A stretch of DNA of 64,000 nucleotides. Source: Hemerocallis citrina (taxonomy: Eukaryota > Streptophyta > Magnoliopsida > Asparagales > Asphodelaceae). Location of the stretch: positions 46,339,254 through 46,403,253 of the forward strand of contig CM030364.1 of NCBI GenBank assembly GCA_017893485.1, written 5' to 3'. Positions 1-11,182 of this stretch are shown here, piece by piece. The notes below the pieces were generated by a model. That model ran no database searches. It saw only the letters and a program-made list of their open reading frames with translations, and was not told the DNA's origin. The position numbers were made by a program, and so were the translations under genes. Each line of letters opens with the position of its first letter. Position 1 is the stretch's first letter.

Positions 1-1522
1 ACACAGCGGAAGAATAAAAGATTACAACATTGAAAACAATATAACTTGTACAACTTTATCAAATAAATTATCGATTGCAACATAATAGCTTTATTCCTAC
101 ATGAATAGTCCTTTACCTGCATATTAAGCTGTGGGCACGTAAGTTACTTCCAACTAACAAAAATGTTATACTCGGCTATCCTCTGTATGCCGTACATATA
201 ACGATCTCATTACTTTAGCAAAATCACAAAAGATTGAATGAACAAATACAGTGTTGGATTGTGACTACGCTAAACATGTAAGTGTATGCGATGCCTTAAT
301 GCCTAATGCACATATTCTTATACTAGGATGATACTAATGCACACTTGTTCGGATTCTATGCATCCCATACTACATAGGTCCGAGGGCAAGTGCCTACGTA
401 CTCCACAATAAAGGGCTCGATCCCTCGCCATGATAACTACCCAGTAATAAGACACGGTTTAGATCATTCCACGAATTTGAATCCCAGCCCTGGAGTCCAC
501 TGCTGACTGTTATAACAAATCCCACATCGTGCGAATCATCCCACAAGTGACCCTCTAGCCCCGGTATACGTATATACATGGGAATATGGAAAACTACCCG
601 CCCGACTACTCAAGATCCTGGAGTCCACCGCTGACCCGTCCTTATAGTCCCAGATGTAAAATAAAAGTTTGTCTCCCACGGAACAACCTCAGTCTATAGC
701 CTCAAAGTCCATCACCGACTATATAGAGCGCTCCACTTACGTTTGTCTAGGTTTACTACATCTTCACTTATGTGCCGAATTACTTATTTCAAGACATGAA
801 TAATTTTCCAAACCTAGAATTAGTCTTACCCCGTACCAGACTTTGTCAACAAATACGAGATAGCTCCAAGGCCATATCTCAAAATCACGTTTCAAATCTT
901 TTATTTCAATAGTGCCGGTATTCAAGGTTTTACTAACTCTAAATCATAATCTTTTCATGTACAAGATATGATGGGTACACATACCCTTTTGTAAACATAT
1001 CTCAACTCAAAGTATTCTTTATCTATTCACAACTTGATATATGTCTTATTTTAGCATCATTCATACTATTCATTCAGTATCTTTCTAAGGCAACAATTCT
1101 TTGCATGAGTTCATAGCATAGATCCAAATCTCTCTTTAGGAAATTTATCACATAAAATTTTTTAACTACAAACAAGCATATTTATATAATCTCGCCAAGC
1201 CAAACAAATAATATAGTAATTCTTTCCCAAAACTCTATATGAATTCTTTTTTATCTCATTTATCATTTCTCACTCAACAATAGGGGTTGTTTATAACAAG
1301 AGAATCTTATAAAAAATTTGTTTGTTCAAATAATAAGTTTGGAAACAAAGTGCAATGGCTATTTCAATTCTCTTTTCACTTAAAACTATTCTTAACAAAT
1401 TCTTTACGCAACTTTATGTGGAAAAGTGAATAATATTTCTTTTATTCCAAAGTCAGTAAGTCCCATGGAAATGTTTCTTTGAAGATGAAAACCGAACAAT
1501 AAAAAAAATAATGTGGCATCAG

Positions 1523-1590
1523 TTTCGAACCCGGGTCAGTCAACACAACCGCAACGCCCAAAGCCCACGGACTAGCCACTAAGCCCATTG
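1523..1590 (-). other. tRNA-like (A box / B box) segment in LTR A, first
   Basis: On the minus strand a box-A-like stretch (GGCTTAGTGGCTAGT, near 1589-1573) is followed about 50 bases later by a box-B-like GGGTTCGAAAC. The order and roughly 68-bp span resemble the head of a tRNA-derived SINE. The same segment is in the other LTR at about 13308-13375. It could be a fossil SINE carried in the LTR or a chance match; no tRNA cloverleaf was built. Confidence 0.35.
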
Positions 1591-1691
1591 AGGACTTATG
1601 TCATGTATTGGATAAAATTCTTTTTTTTATACTAACGGTACAGATTTAGATTTATGTTGAGTAAATCAAAAATAAAGAGTGACTATCAAGA

Positions 1692-1750
1692 TTCGAACTC
1701 AAGACCTCTTATAAATAGTGCACTATAGTGCACTGGCTAACCGGTGAGTC
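1692..1750 (-). other. tRNA-like (A box / B box) segment in LTR A, second
   Basis: A second minus-strand pair, with an A-box-like GGTTAGCCAGTG and a B-box-like GAGTTCGAATC, lies about 100 bases from the first. It is repeated in the other LTR at about 13473-13522, where the middle is about 10 bases shorter. Function is unknown; it is listed because two such pairs lie in tandem. Confidence 0.3.
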
Positions 1751-2332
1751 TAAGTATATGTTCTGTTTAGAAATTGCATTAATGTACTCTTGTTTATACT
1801 TTCTGAATTTGGTTTCTTTTAATAAAACTTGTTTACCCAATAATCCAATCATTTAGAATATTGGAATAAACCTCACTTTTGGACTGAGATGAAATAAAAA
1901 AAATAGTAATCAACAAGTTCAAACTTACTTTTAGAATATGTCTAATAGATTTTCCTTTCTTTTTTAAAAAAATTGCATTTTTCTCCAAAACTCAAGAATG
2001 TAGAAACCATGTTTATTTAAAAACTAGTTTAATTCCATCATCATACTAATTGAAATTTTGTGCTAAAAACCAAATGTGTCTCTAAATCAACCATGGATAT
2101 CTCAAGGGTTTCTTTCATGTGAAAATTTGTATTTTTAACATATGTCGACATGTCAAAATAACAAAAATTTATCTTTCTATTTTCTTCCTCTTAAGCATTA
2201 TGTTTCTAACGCATATGTCACAATAAAATATTTCTCTAACAATTTCTCATACACATTTGACAACCATAAACTTCAAATATTCTAACATGGTCCATATGAT
2301 TATTTCTTTAGTTGCACTCTTCTTTTCAACTA

Positions 2333-2630
2333 GCATGGTAACAATCAATTACTAACCTTCAACAAAAATGGTGCATGTCATGCTAGCATGGATTCTTATC
2401 TACACATATCACATTCAATTTTTACTACTCATTAACCTATTAGCATGGTAACAACAAAATCATTGCATGATATGCTAGCATGGATTTTTATCTACATACA
2501 TCTCATTCAAACTACACATTAAACTATTAGCATGGTAACAACAAAATCATTGCATGATATGCTAGCATGAATTTTTATCTACATACATCTCATTCAATTT
2601 CTACTACTCATTAAACTATTAGCATGCAAA
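2333..2630. repeat. ~100-bp tandem repeat in LTR A
   Basis: About three imperfect units share the phrase AGCATGGTAACAACAAAATC followed by GCTAGCATGGATTTTTATC and CATACATCTCATTC. The matching place in the other LTR (about 14108-14395) carries the same array, so it existed before the element inserted. Confidence 0.75.
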
Positions 2631-3562
2631 TCCTACTTTCGAAAGGAAGAGATCACCCACCTTTCAGAAGATTGAAAACCACAATTGAAAAGATGATTCC
2701 TCCTCTCTCCTAGCTTCTCTAGCAAAGCCTTCTCCTCCTAGTAAGACCTCTCCAAGCAAGAATTTCCTCCAAGCAATAGAACTTCTTTCAATGTCTTTCT
2801 TTTCTTTCTTTCTTTTCTTTTGATTATGTTTTTGGTGCAAAGGAAAAGTAGGAAATGAGGCTCTATTTGTAGGGTATGATTAGGGTCTAATATGCAAAAT
2901 TCCCAACCTAATAAATCCCCATTTTAATTCTCCATCTCCTCATTTTCTTAACTGCCCTAACTCCCAGCTCTTCAAATACTACAACCTACAAACTCCTAAC
3001 TTTTCATTTCTCCAACCTTTCCAAATCCGCTAACTCCCAAAACTCTCACCTCTTCATCTTTTCTCACTACAAAAAAAATCCGGTTACCCCCTTCTACTCC
3101 CTGGCACGTGCACTCTCAATGAGTACTCAAATAGCAAATGTTGCTGTTATGTACTCCGTGGGCCCCCACCTATACATTCACTATTATTTTTCCTTCTCTT
3201 CCATTTTGCACGTGAGTGGGCCTCTCCAAGCCATCAAAGCACAATTTGAATTGCTGCTGCTGTACACTTACCCGTGGGGCCCCAGTCTCACCATGTACAC
3301 ATATTAACCATGTATTCATTCAAGCCTATAACAGTCCCCACTAGCACAAACCCTAACTCTCATTCACTCTCTCTCTTTGATTAATCTAATGGGATAGATT
3401 TATTCTTTAGTTCCATGGATCAAAGGAAGGCTAATTAAAACTTATGCATGCTAAAAATTAGTAAAATGAGAGTAACAAAATGAGAATAAAAATTTGCACG
3501 TGCTTCATACGTGCAAAAATCAAAAAATATTTTAATTTAAAAATAAATTGTAGGGTGTTACA

Positions 3563-3585
3563 ACACTCCCTCCTTAGAATAGTTC
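3563..3585 (-). other. Polypurine tract of element A
   Basis: On the minus strand CTAAGGAGGGAGTGT lies directly before the LTR start TGTAACACC. This is the expected plus-strand primer site between pol and the 3' LTR. Confidence 0.75.
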
Positions 3586-3652
3586 CGTCCCCGGAACTAA
3601 AATTAGGAGCGAGAAAATACAAAGAAGAAAAGGAAAAGTTTTACAAAAAATT

Positions 3653-5031
3653 TTAGTGGAAAAGTTCAGGGTGATTTTTCATCTTCTTTTCCTCTGATTC
3701 CCAAGTGGCCTCCTCAACAAACTGGTTCCTCCAAATAACTTTGACCATTGGTATCGTCTTGTTTCTCAAGACCTTTTCTCGATGATCCACGATCTCAATA
3801 GGACGCTCAGCATAGCTCAAATCCAGTTGTAAACCCTCTGGCACTTCTGGCAAATGATGACTCAGATCTGGGACATAACCTCTTAGCATGGATACATGAA
3901 AAACATTGTGTACATGGGCCAACTCTTTCGGTAGTTCTAACTGATAAGCTGTCTTCCCAATTCTCTTCAATATCTTGTAGGATCCAATGTATCTCGGGGC
4001 TAATTTTTCTCTCCTTCCGAACCGAATGACCCCTTTGGTCAGAGACACCTTCACAAAGACATAGTCACCTTCATCAAATTCCAGTTCTCTCCTCCTGTTG
4101 TCGGCGTAACTCTTTTGCCGACTCTGTGCATCGACCAACCTCTTTCTGATCAGCTCGATCTTTTCTGAGGTTTGCTGCACAATCTCTGGTCCATAGAGCT
4201 ACCGCTCTCCCACTTCATACCAAAAAACTGGCATCCTGCATTTCCTCCCATAAAAAGCTTCATATGGTGTCATCCCAATGCTTGCCTGAAAGCTGTTGTT
4301 GTAGGCAAATTCCACAAGAGCTAAATGCCTCTCCCAGCTGCCACCGAAATCCAACACACAGTACCTCAACATATCTTCTAGCACCCTGTTGACTCTCTCA
4401 GTCTGCCCATCAGTTTGAGGATGAAAGGCGGTACTGAAATCAGTCTTTGTCCCCAAGACTGCTTGAAGACTTCTCCAGAAATGCTACATGAAACGCGCAT
4501 CTCGATCGGATACTATTGACAGTAGGACTCCATGAAGCTTCATAATCTCTCCAACATACATCTCTGCCAGCTTCTCCATTGACCAAGTAAGTTTCATTGC
4601 CAAGAAGTGAGCTGACTTTGTGAGTCGGTCCACTATCACCCAAATTGTATCATTGCCTTTGGAACTCTTGGGTAAACCCGTGATGAAATCCATGCTGATA
4701 CAGTCCCATTTCCACTCCGGATGGGTAATGGCTGTAACAAATCGTCGGGCTTCTGATTTTCTACCTTGACCTGCTGACAAATTGCACACTTGGCAATAAA
4801 CTCGGCTACATCACGCTTCATCACTGGCCACCAGAAGTATAGCTTTATATCCTTGTACATCTTGGTAATCCCTGGATGTACTGATAATAAAGTAGCATGT
4901 GCCTTCTGAAGAATGTTTTCTTTCAGTTCTGCTAGATCTGGCACACACAACCGCTCGCCATACCACCACACTGTATCCTTCACATGGAACTCTGACAATC
5001 TGCCAATACCAACTTGTTCTATCATCTTCTG
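3653..5031 (-). pseudogene. pol: Element A pol: integrase with C-terminal chromodomain, broken
   Basis: The integrase reads in four minus-strand pieces: 5025-4636, 4789-4484, 4456-4199 and 4180-3653. The HHCC zinc region (HPGITKMYKDIKLYFWWPV, then CAICQQ), the catalytic core ([11 protein letters not shown] with the first Asp, SDRDARF with the second, DGQTERVNR with the Glu) and the GPY/F-type tail are all recognisable. The last ~55 residues (about 3820-3653; ERPIEIVDH, VKVIWRN, EEATWESEE) form a chromodomain, which places the element among plant chromoviruses, most like Tekay/Del. One frameshift and in-frame stops near 4484 and 4199 break the frame. The chromodomain is known to guide integration to heterochromatin; this copy cannot make a full integrase. 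Confidence 0.9.
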
Positions 5032-5052
5032 GATCTCTGGATCTGCCTTCTA

Positions 5053-6648
5053 ATCGTCAATAATTCTCTCTTTTAAAGTGGGTTGAATCCTCAATTGAGC
5101 TAAGAAAGCTTCCACACCTTGTAAGACCACTTCAATCCCTGCTCGATCAAGCTCCTCTGCCAATTCCTTCTTAGTTGTGATCAGCTGAGACAAGCTGCAC
5201 TTTCTGCTGAGTGCATCTGCTACAACATTTGTCTTGCCTGGATGGTATTTGATCTCAGGTCAGATATCTTCCAACACTTCTAACCATCTCCTCTGCCTCA
5301 GGTTCAGGTCCCTTTGTTGATAAATATATTTCAGGCTTTTGTGATCCGTGTACATGTTGACCTTTTTCCCATACACATAATGCCTCCATTGCTTCAAAGC
5401 AAAGATGATTGCTGCCAGCTCCAAATCATGGGTTGGATAATTCTTTTCATGTGGTCTCAGCTGCCTAGACCCATAAGCAATTACCTTCGCTTCCTGCATC
5501 AGCACACAGCCCAATCTGCGATGCGAAGCATCGCTGTAGATATCATAGTCGACTTCTGCTCTTGGCAACGCCAAAATTGGAGCGGTAGTCAACCTTTCCT
5601 TCAACTCCTGGAAACTGGCTTCACATTGCTCTGACCATTTGAAACTCACATTCTTCCTTGTAAGCCATGTGAGTGGCACAACAGGTTGGGCGTAACCCTG
5701 AATGAACCTTCGGTAATATCTAGTCAAGCCCAGAAAGCTCCCGATATCTTTCACTGTGGTCGGTCTTGGCCAATCTTTCACAACTTCAACTTTCTGCGGG
5801 TCAATAGCTACTCCATCCTTAGAAAGGATGTGATCCAGGAAGGCAACTTCGGTTTTCCAGAAGTCACACTTGGACAACTTTGCATACAGTTGATGCTCTT
5901 GAAGCTTCTTCAGAACTTCTGCTAAGTGCTTGGCATGCTCTTCCTCTATCTTGGAATAGACCAATATGTCATCAATGAATACAATGACAAAAGAATCGAT
6001 GAAAGGCCGCAAAACTCTGTTCATCATGTCCATGAAAATAGCCGGTGCATTAGTGACTCCAAATGGCATGACTAGAAACTCATAGTGACCATGCCTGGTT
6101 CGGAAAGCCATCTTGTGCACATCTTCTTCTTTCACTCGGACTTGATGATATCCTGATCGCAGGTCTATCTTGGAGAAAACTGCTGCTCCTTGTAGACGGT
6201 CGAACAAGTCATCGATTCAAGGAATGGGGTATTTGTTCTGTACAGTAACCTTGTTCAACTCCTTATAGTCGATACACATCCTTATTGATCCATCCTTCTT
6301 CTTCACTAAAAGCACTGGGGCTCCCCACGGTGATGCACTTGGTCTGACGAATCCTTTGCTCAACAGTTCTTCGATTTGCTTCTTGATCTCATCTTGTTCA
6401 ACTAGTGCCATTCTGTATGGTGCCTTGGAAATAGGTGCACTTCTTTGTTGAACAGTGATGCTGAACTCTACATCTCGATGAGGGGGAAGCCCTGGTAGAT
6501 CATCAAGAAATACAGCTGGGAAATCTCGAACAACTAGGATCTGCTTCACTTCATCTGAAACTTTCTGCTCTGACAAATCTGCTACCATCTGCTTACACTT
6601 TCTTTTACCTTGGAATGTAACAGCTGGTCCCCCTGGTGCCTTCACCAC
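5053..6648 (-). pseudogene. pol: Element A pol: reverse transcriptase and RNase H, broken
   Basis: The 6648-6217 piece carries the RT N-terminus ([16 protein letters not shown]). The 6207-5260 piece carries [24 protein letters not shown], the catalytic [10 protein letters not shown], then RNase H with [13 protein letters not shown] and [13 protein letters not shown] near 6216 separates the two pieces within the palm; a CGA codon mutated to TGA is the likely cause, as expected for a methylated CpG. Two more stops lie between 5260 and 5053 in the link to integrase. All catalytic Asp residues of the RT palm are visible. It would copy the element RNA if whole; here it is a relic. Confidence 0.92.
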
Positions 6649-6985
6649 AACTTATTTGCTCTTGCATTCAATAGTGGCACTGTACACTGACATCCAGTCT
6701 ATGCCAATAATGACGTTGACTCCAAGAACTACCAATTCAATGAGGTCGATGCCCATGTGCCTACCTCCGATTTCGAGATCACAACCTTCATAGTATCAAT
6801 CAGTTGTCAAGTTCTCTCTTGACGGAGTAGCCACAGATAAGACCTTGCTAGGAAATTGTTTTGGTTCAACTCCCAATCTTTTTGCAAATGAAGGTGACAC
6901 AAAAGTGAGCGAAGATCCCATATCAAATAACACCGAAGCTTTTATTCCATTTATTAAAATGTCTCCTGTTACATATGAATGCTCT
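6649..6985 (-). pseudogene. Element A aspartic protease, active site altered
   Basis: On the minus strand the protease reads through a flap and the typical VIIGMDWM, but the catalytic triplet at 6924-6916 is Asp-Met-Gly instead of Asp-Thr/Ser-Gly. It holds one internal stop near 6798, and a further stop near 6652 separates it from RT. A pepsin-like retroviral protease matures Gag-Pol; the loss of the Thr/Ser suggests decay. Confidence 0.75.
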
Positions 6986-7022
6986 CATTACATAACATTT
7001 TATTAAACAAATGGAAAAAGTA

Positions 7023-7953
7023 ACAAATCAACTAGGCTTCATCCTCCATACTAGTGATCATATGGTCCACATCATCTGCATCCGCCTCCGTCAAGGCGAA
7101 TACCCGCCCTTGCTTGAACTGCTTCTGCCTAGGGTTGGACTGCTGTTGACTCGGTCCTCCCCATTGAAGTTGAGAGCAAGCTGACTGGAAATGGCCCTCC
7201 TTACCACACAGAAAACAAGTCCTGATCGGCTGCGGCTTGGTACACCCAGAAGATATGTGGCCTGATTCTCCACATTTGTAGCAAGTGGGTACCCTTCCTG
7301 CCACTGCAATAGCATTAGCACATGTTAGCATGAAGCGCTGTGCAGGGAGTTGACTTCTGAAGTTGCTTGGTCCTACAAGCCTTTTGCCCGTGTTCAAATT
7401 TTTCCGCTTGACTTGCACAGCCTGGAACTGGTTCATGTCAGACTCAGTTGGAGCGGCCCTTCTGACTAGCTTCTCAAACCTCCAAATACCCAACGGTATC
7501 ATCCTGGATCTCAAACTTGGCCTCAGCCCCTGCTCAAATTTGCGTGCCTTCTTGGCTTCATCTTGTACAATTTCAGGCGTGTACCTGGAGAGTTGGTTGA
7601 ACTTGGTTTCGTATTCCCGCACCTGTCATACTGCCCTGTTGTAAGCTCAAAAATTCCATGGCCTTCTTTTCTTAGACGTCCAGTGGGAAATAATGACTCC
7701 TGAATTCTTCCCATGTGATTAGTACGTTGCCCAAGTTCCTCTTCAATGGTTGCCACCAAACACTTGCATCCTTTTCCAATTGAATGGTGGCCAATTTCAC
7801 CTTGCTTGCCTCCGGGGTTTCCAACACCTCGAAGACTGTCTCGATTTGTCTAATCCAGTCATCAGCAACATCTGGATTAGTCTGACCTTCAAATACCGGT
7901 GGCTTCATTCTTTTGAACGAATCGACCAGCTTGATTGCCTCGGGTACATGCAT
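7023..7953 (-). pseudogene. gag: Element A gag (capsid and two zinc knuckles), frameshifted
   Basis: The 7953-7672 piece holds the Retrotrans_gag region (VADDWIRQIETVFEVLE, WWQPLKRN, WEEFRSHYFP). After a frameshift near 7650 the 7622-7032 piece continues (YETKFNQLSRYTPEI, RKFEQGLRPSLRSRM) and ends with two CCHC knuckles, CYKCGESGHISSGC and CFLCGKEGHFQSAC, typical of Tekay-like elements. ATG 7953 is the first Met of the clear homology, but the true start may lie further up toward 8090. It would form the virus-like particle and bind RNA. Confidence 0.88.
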
Positions 7954-8316
7954 AACTGGCCCTGGTCCTCTGTTCTCGGGAATATTGGCAACGAGAGCAT
8001 TTAGGGTCTAGTATACACGAGCTAGTTCTGTTTCCAAGTCTAGCCCTTTCTCCTCGCTATACCCTTCGCCGTTTTCGATTCTTCGTGCCACTCTGAATCA
8101 TAAAATTCATTATTAATCATCATAAATAACATAAACAACAAAATTTTATTCATTCCAAAATTTAAACTCTTTATTCAGAAAGAAAAACTTTTGTTCTAAT
8201 ACATCCATTACATCATTTTAATAAAAGACATCCTAGATTCTACGGTTTCTCTTGGCTTCTCTAAGCTCTTCCCGTAGTTATTGGATTTCCTTCTTCATAT
8301 CTTCAAATTTCTGCTG

Positions 8317-8673
8317 TCACTCTTCCTTGTCCCAGCAAGTAATATGGTCCAACTTGGCGAAATGTCGATCATTCACGAGTCGGACCTTCTCAAGCTCGCA
8401 CACTTGAAAGTTCAGTTCCCGGATGCGCTCTTTATCCTGTGCCCATTGTAACTCCAAGTGGTTAACTCTCCACTTTTGCGCGTCCAATTCCCGTCGAAGA
8501 GAAGTAACAATGTCATTTGGGTTAATTGGGACGATTTCTTCTTCTGGGGAGTCTTCGGGAAGATCAGGCGGAGGTGGAGTGATCTCCCTGGACTCGGAAA
8601 ATTCTTCTTCTATCTCAAATGATTCTTCTTCCTCCTCCTCTGGTTCTTCTTCTGGGTCTTCTTCTTCTGCCAT
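8317..8673 (-). CDS. Acidic coiled-coil ORF upstream of gag in element A
   Basis: A 118-residue ORF starts with a real ATG (8673-8671) between the primer-binding site and gag. Residues 1-45 are almost all Glu/Asp/Pro/Ser; residues 55-105 form a likely coiled coil (SLRRELDAQKWRVNHLELQ and on). I know no family for it. It could be a separate small protein or a leading exon of gag: the frame ends at 8317, and a possible acceptor (TTCAG) lies near 8090. The intact frame in an otherwise broken element may be chance, because repetitive acidic codons tolerate decay. Confidence 0.5.
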   Translation of the reverse strand: MAEEEDPEEEPEEEEEESFEIEEEFSESREITPPPPDLPEDSPEEEIVPINPNDIVTSLRRELDAQKWRVNHLELQWAQDKERIRELNFQVCELEKVRLVNDRHFAKLDHITCWDKEE

Positions 8674-8884
8674 TGGTTATTCCTCTTCATCCTTGAAGTG
8701 GACAAACCAAGGCGCCTCATTCTGGTGATCGTGCTGATTGGCCATCTTATAGGGAAAAGAGGATAAAAATGTCATCTTATAGAGCAACGCAAACATAAGT
8801 TTAAATCTCTATAAGTTGAAACTCACACGCTAGTGTCCACTCTAGGGTGTCATTCCTTATAAATTTGTACTACTTGTGAAGCAT

Positions 8885-8896
8885 GCTCTGATACCA
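8885..8896 (-). other. Primer-binding site of element A (initiator tRNA-Met type)
   Basis: The minus strand reads TGGTATCAGAGC two bases downstream of the 5' LTR end. This matches the common plant LTR-element primer site complementary to tRNA-iMet, and it fixes the element orientation. Confidence 0.9.
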
Positions 8897-9498
8897 TCTG
8901 CAACACCCCAATTCCAAATAAGACCGAATTTGAGATTTCACAGGATCTTTACTTCACTTCGTACAATTTTTTCAAGGAAATTTAAAACTTTTTCAATAGT
9001 ACATCAGAGTTCATTACACTTTGTTTACACAGCGAAAGTGTAACTCCCTGTTCCAGTTGTACGTATTTTATTACGTGAATTTTTGTACTTCAATTTTTAG
9101 ATCAATTTTATTTTTCTCTTTGGATTCTTTATCTAGAGCCAGAATATTTATCTGGTCAATTCCATAATTTTGTGATTTTTCGATCGGAGTTTAAATACAA
9201 ACTTTAACCCTGATTAATCCTAATCCTAATCCTAATTCTTAATCCAACAACTAACCTAACTCTCCTACACCTTATTTTCTTCCTCCCTACGCTTCTTTTT
9301 CTCCTTCCCAATAATATATACTTCTCCACTTCTGCATGCGCCAATCTCTCCCTCCCATTTTTCTCCTACAGCCTAACTTCTACTCCTGACTTCTCCTCCT
9401 TGTTCTTATTTTCTAACCTAATCCCCACTAACCCCTCTCATTTTCCACACGAACACTACACTACCTATATAATAATACACATGCATACACTTGCATGC

Positions 9499-9502
<4 letters not shown>

Positions 9503-9552
<50 letters not shown>
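9503..9552. repeat. (AT)n microsatellite in B1
   Basis: This is a run of about 25 TA dinucleotides. The two ORFs over it are artefacts of the repeat. Confidence 0.95.
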
Positions 9553-9557
<5 letters not shown>

Positions 9558-11075
9558 CACAATTCATGCAAGCATTCTGCCTTTCCCTTTCTTTCTATAT
9601 ACACACACACAAGCATGCAGACCACCTCATTCCCTTCTTCTTCTCTTCCTCTGCCTTCTTTACACCTGAGAACTCAAGCGAACACCCGAGCTACACTTTA
9701 TCCTCCACCTTCGAGCCGACGACTGCGCTTCTATGATCCCGTGAACCCCTGAAGAACAACCTGAACTCGCTCCGTCTTCGCACGCCACGCCACCTTGTTG
9801 TTGTTGTCGCTCACCGTTGCTACCGTTGCTCACTCGTTGTCGTATTGCTGCCATTCCTGACGCTGTTGTGTTGCCGTCTGTTGCCAGCGTCGTTTCTTCT
9901 TTCCGTGGTTAAACCACCGTAGTAATCGTCACATTATAAGGCAAGTATCTTGTACACTCTTTTTGTTTTCGTACAAGTATTTTCCTTGGACTCGTGGCAA
10001 GTAGTCTAGCTATTATCATATTTTATTGTCAAATTCCGTTCTAGTCACTTGTTCCATGCTATATCAACTCAAGAGTGAACTGTTAACACATTTCGAATCA
10101 TGTTATCGAATATCGAATATTCAACCTTACTATCTGTAAATTTCTTGACCTTACACTAAGAATTCGACCATGTTCCCGGTACTGGATCGAGAAACTTTCT
10201 ACATGAAAATCGTAGCCCTTCGAGTCTAGATATCCAAAACATATTACAGTTTCTCAATTCGATGTATAGATTGTGAGATATCGTAATTTTAGTATTGTGA
10301 CTCTGAATTTCCAGAATGCGCGCGAAACATCGAAACCAGCGAAGAATGAATTTATACGCATAGCTACTGTCTCTAGAATGTATCGTGTGAATATGCGTTG
10401 GAACCGGAAGAGAGTCTACTTTATAGAATCTCTGACGGAATCGGATTTTCTTTTCTGTAACAACGGAAAAGTGAATTTGAATGTAGATATGTCAAATTGT
10501 CTAAAAATTCATCTCTACTTTTTTGTATATAAACCCGTTATTTTTCATATTTAATGAACTAAGTTTATTATTGTTTTTGTAAGAATAACTTGCATAGATA
10601 TAATAGGTTGATATCATGCATTTTATACCAATTGATAATTTATAATAACTACTCTCGATACATGTACCGGTTTCATCTCATACCATGAAAACTGTCCTTG
10701 ATATTTTTCTAGACTAACTGTCTTGATTACACCGTTCCACTAGTCGTACCAACTACATGTTCATAATTAATTATAAAAGAATAACAAGCCGAGGTTATAA
10801 GGGTACGACTTAGTAATGGACAATATAGGGGAGTATACTCAGAAGAGGGGCCGTGTTTCTCGAAATAGTGATTCTTGATTCTTGATTACACAATTATTGA
10901 TTACATATCTTGATACTATCACTGGAAGACCCGAGTACATAATCCTATAGAATTCACTACTTAAGTCTAAACGTCACATGATTGATATGCACCGAACTTG
11001 TGGTATGGGACACATGATTGCATGCATTAGATAAGTTAATAAAACAGATAAACTTGAGATTTTCACTAAGCATAA

Positions 11076-11182
11076 TTCTTGATTACATGATTCTTGATTA
11101 CATGACTCTTGATTACATGATTCTTGATTACATGACTCTCGATTCACATGACTCTCGATCCTTGATTACATGATTATTGATT
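11076..11182. repeat. ~15-bp tandem array in B1
   Basis: Six to seven units of TCTTGATTACATGA and variants (ACTCTCGATTC) occur here. Related LTRs have other short arrays at about the same relative place (17880-17990, 47150-47350), so this is a rapidly changing array site. Confidence 0.8.

Larger units (their letters stand above)
1..3562 (-). mobile_element. 3' LTR of chromovirus A, cut by the left window edge
   Basis: This stretch is a near copy of 11785-15330; I count five mismatches in the first 110 aligned bases. On the minus strand it starts TGTAACACCC at 3562, next to a purine-rich tract, so it is the 3' LTR of element A. About 130 bases at its far end lie outside the window. It is AT-rich, has no convincing ORF, and contains a short tandem array and two tRNA-like segments, listed separately. 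The other LTR is at 8899-15330. Confidence 0.88.

Noticed and set aside
9210..9240. Telomere-like CCTAAT repeats
   Set aside because: Only four units and not the plant CCCTAAA form; within an LTR.
9400..9752. Two ORFs rich in Ile/Tyr
   Set aside because: They translate the (TA)n microsatellite within solo LTR B1.
10273..10554. 93-residue ORF in B1
   Set aside because: Lies in a diverged LTR internal repeat also present, without a frame, in the related LTRs.
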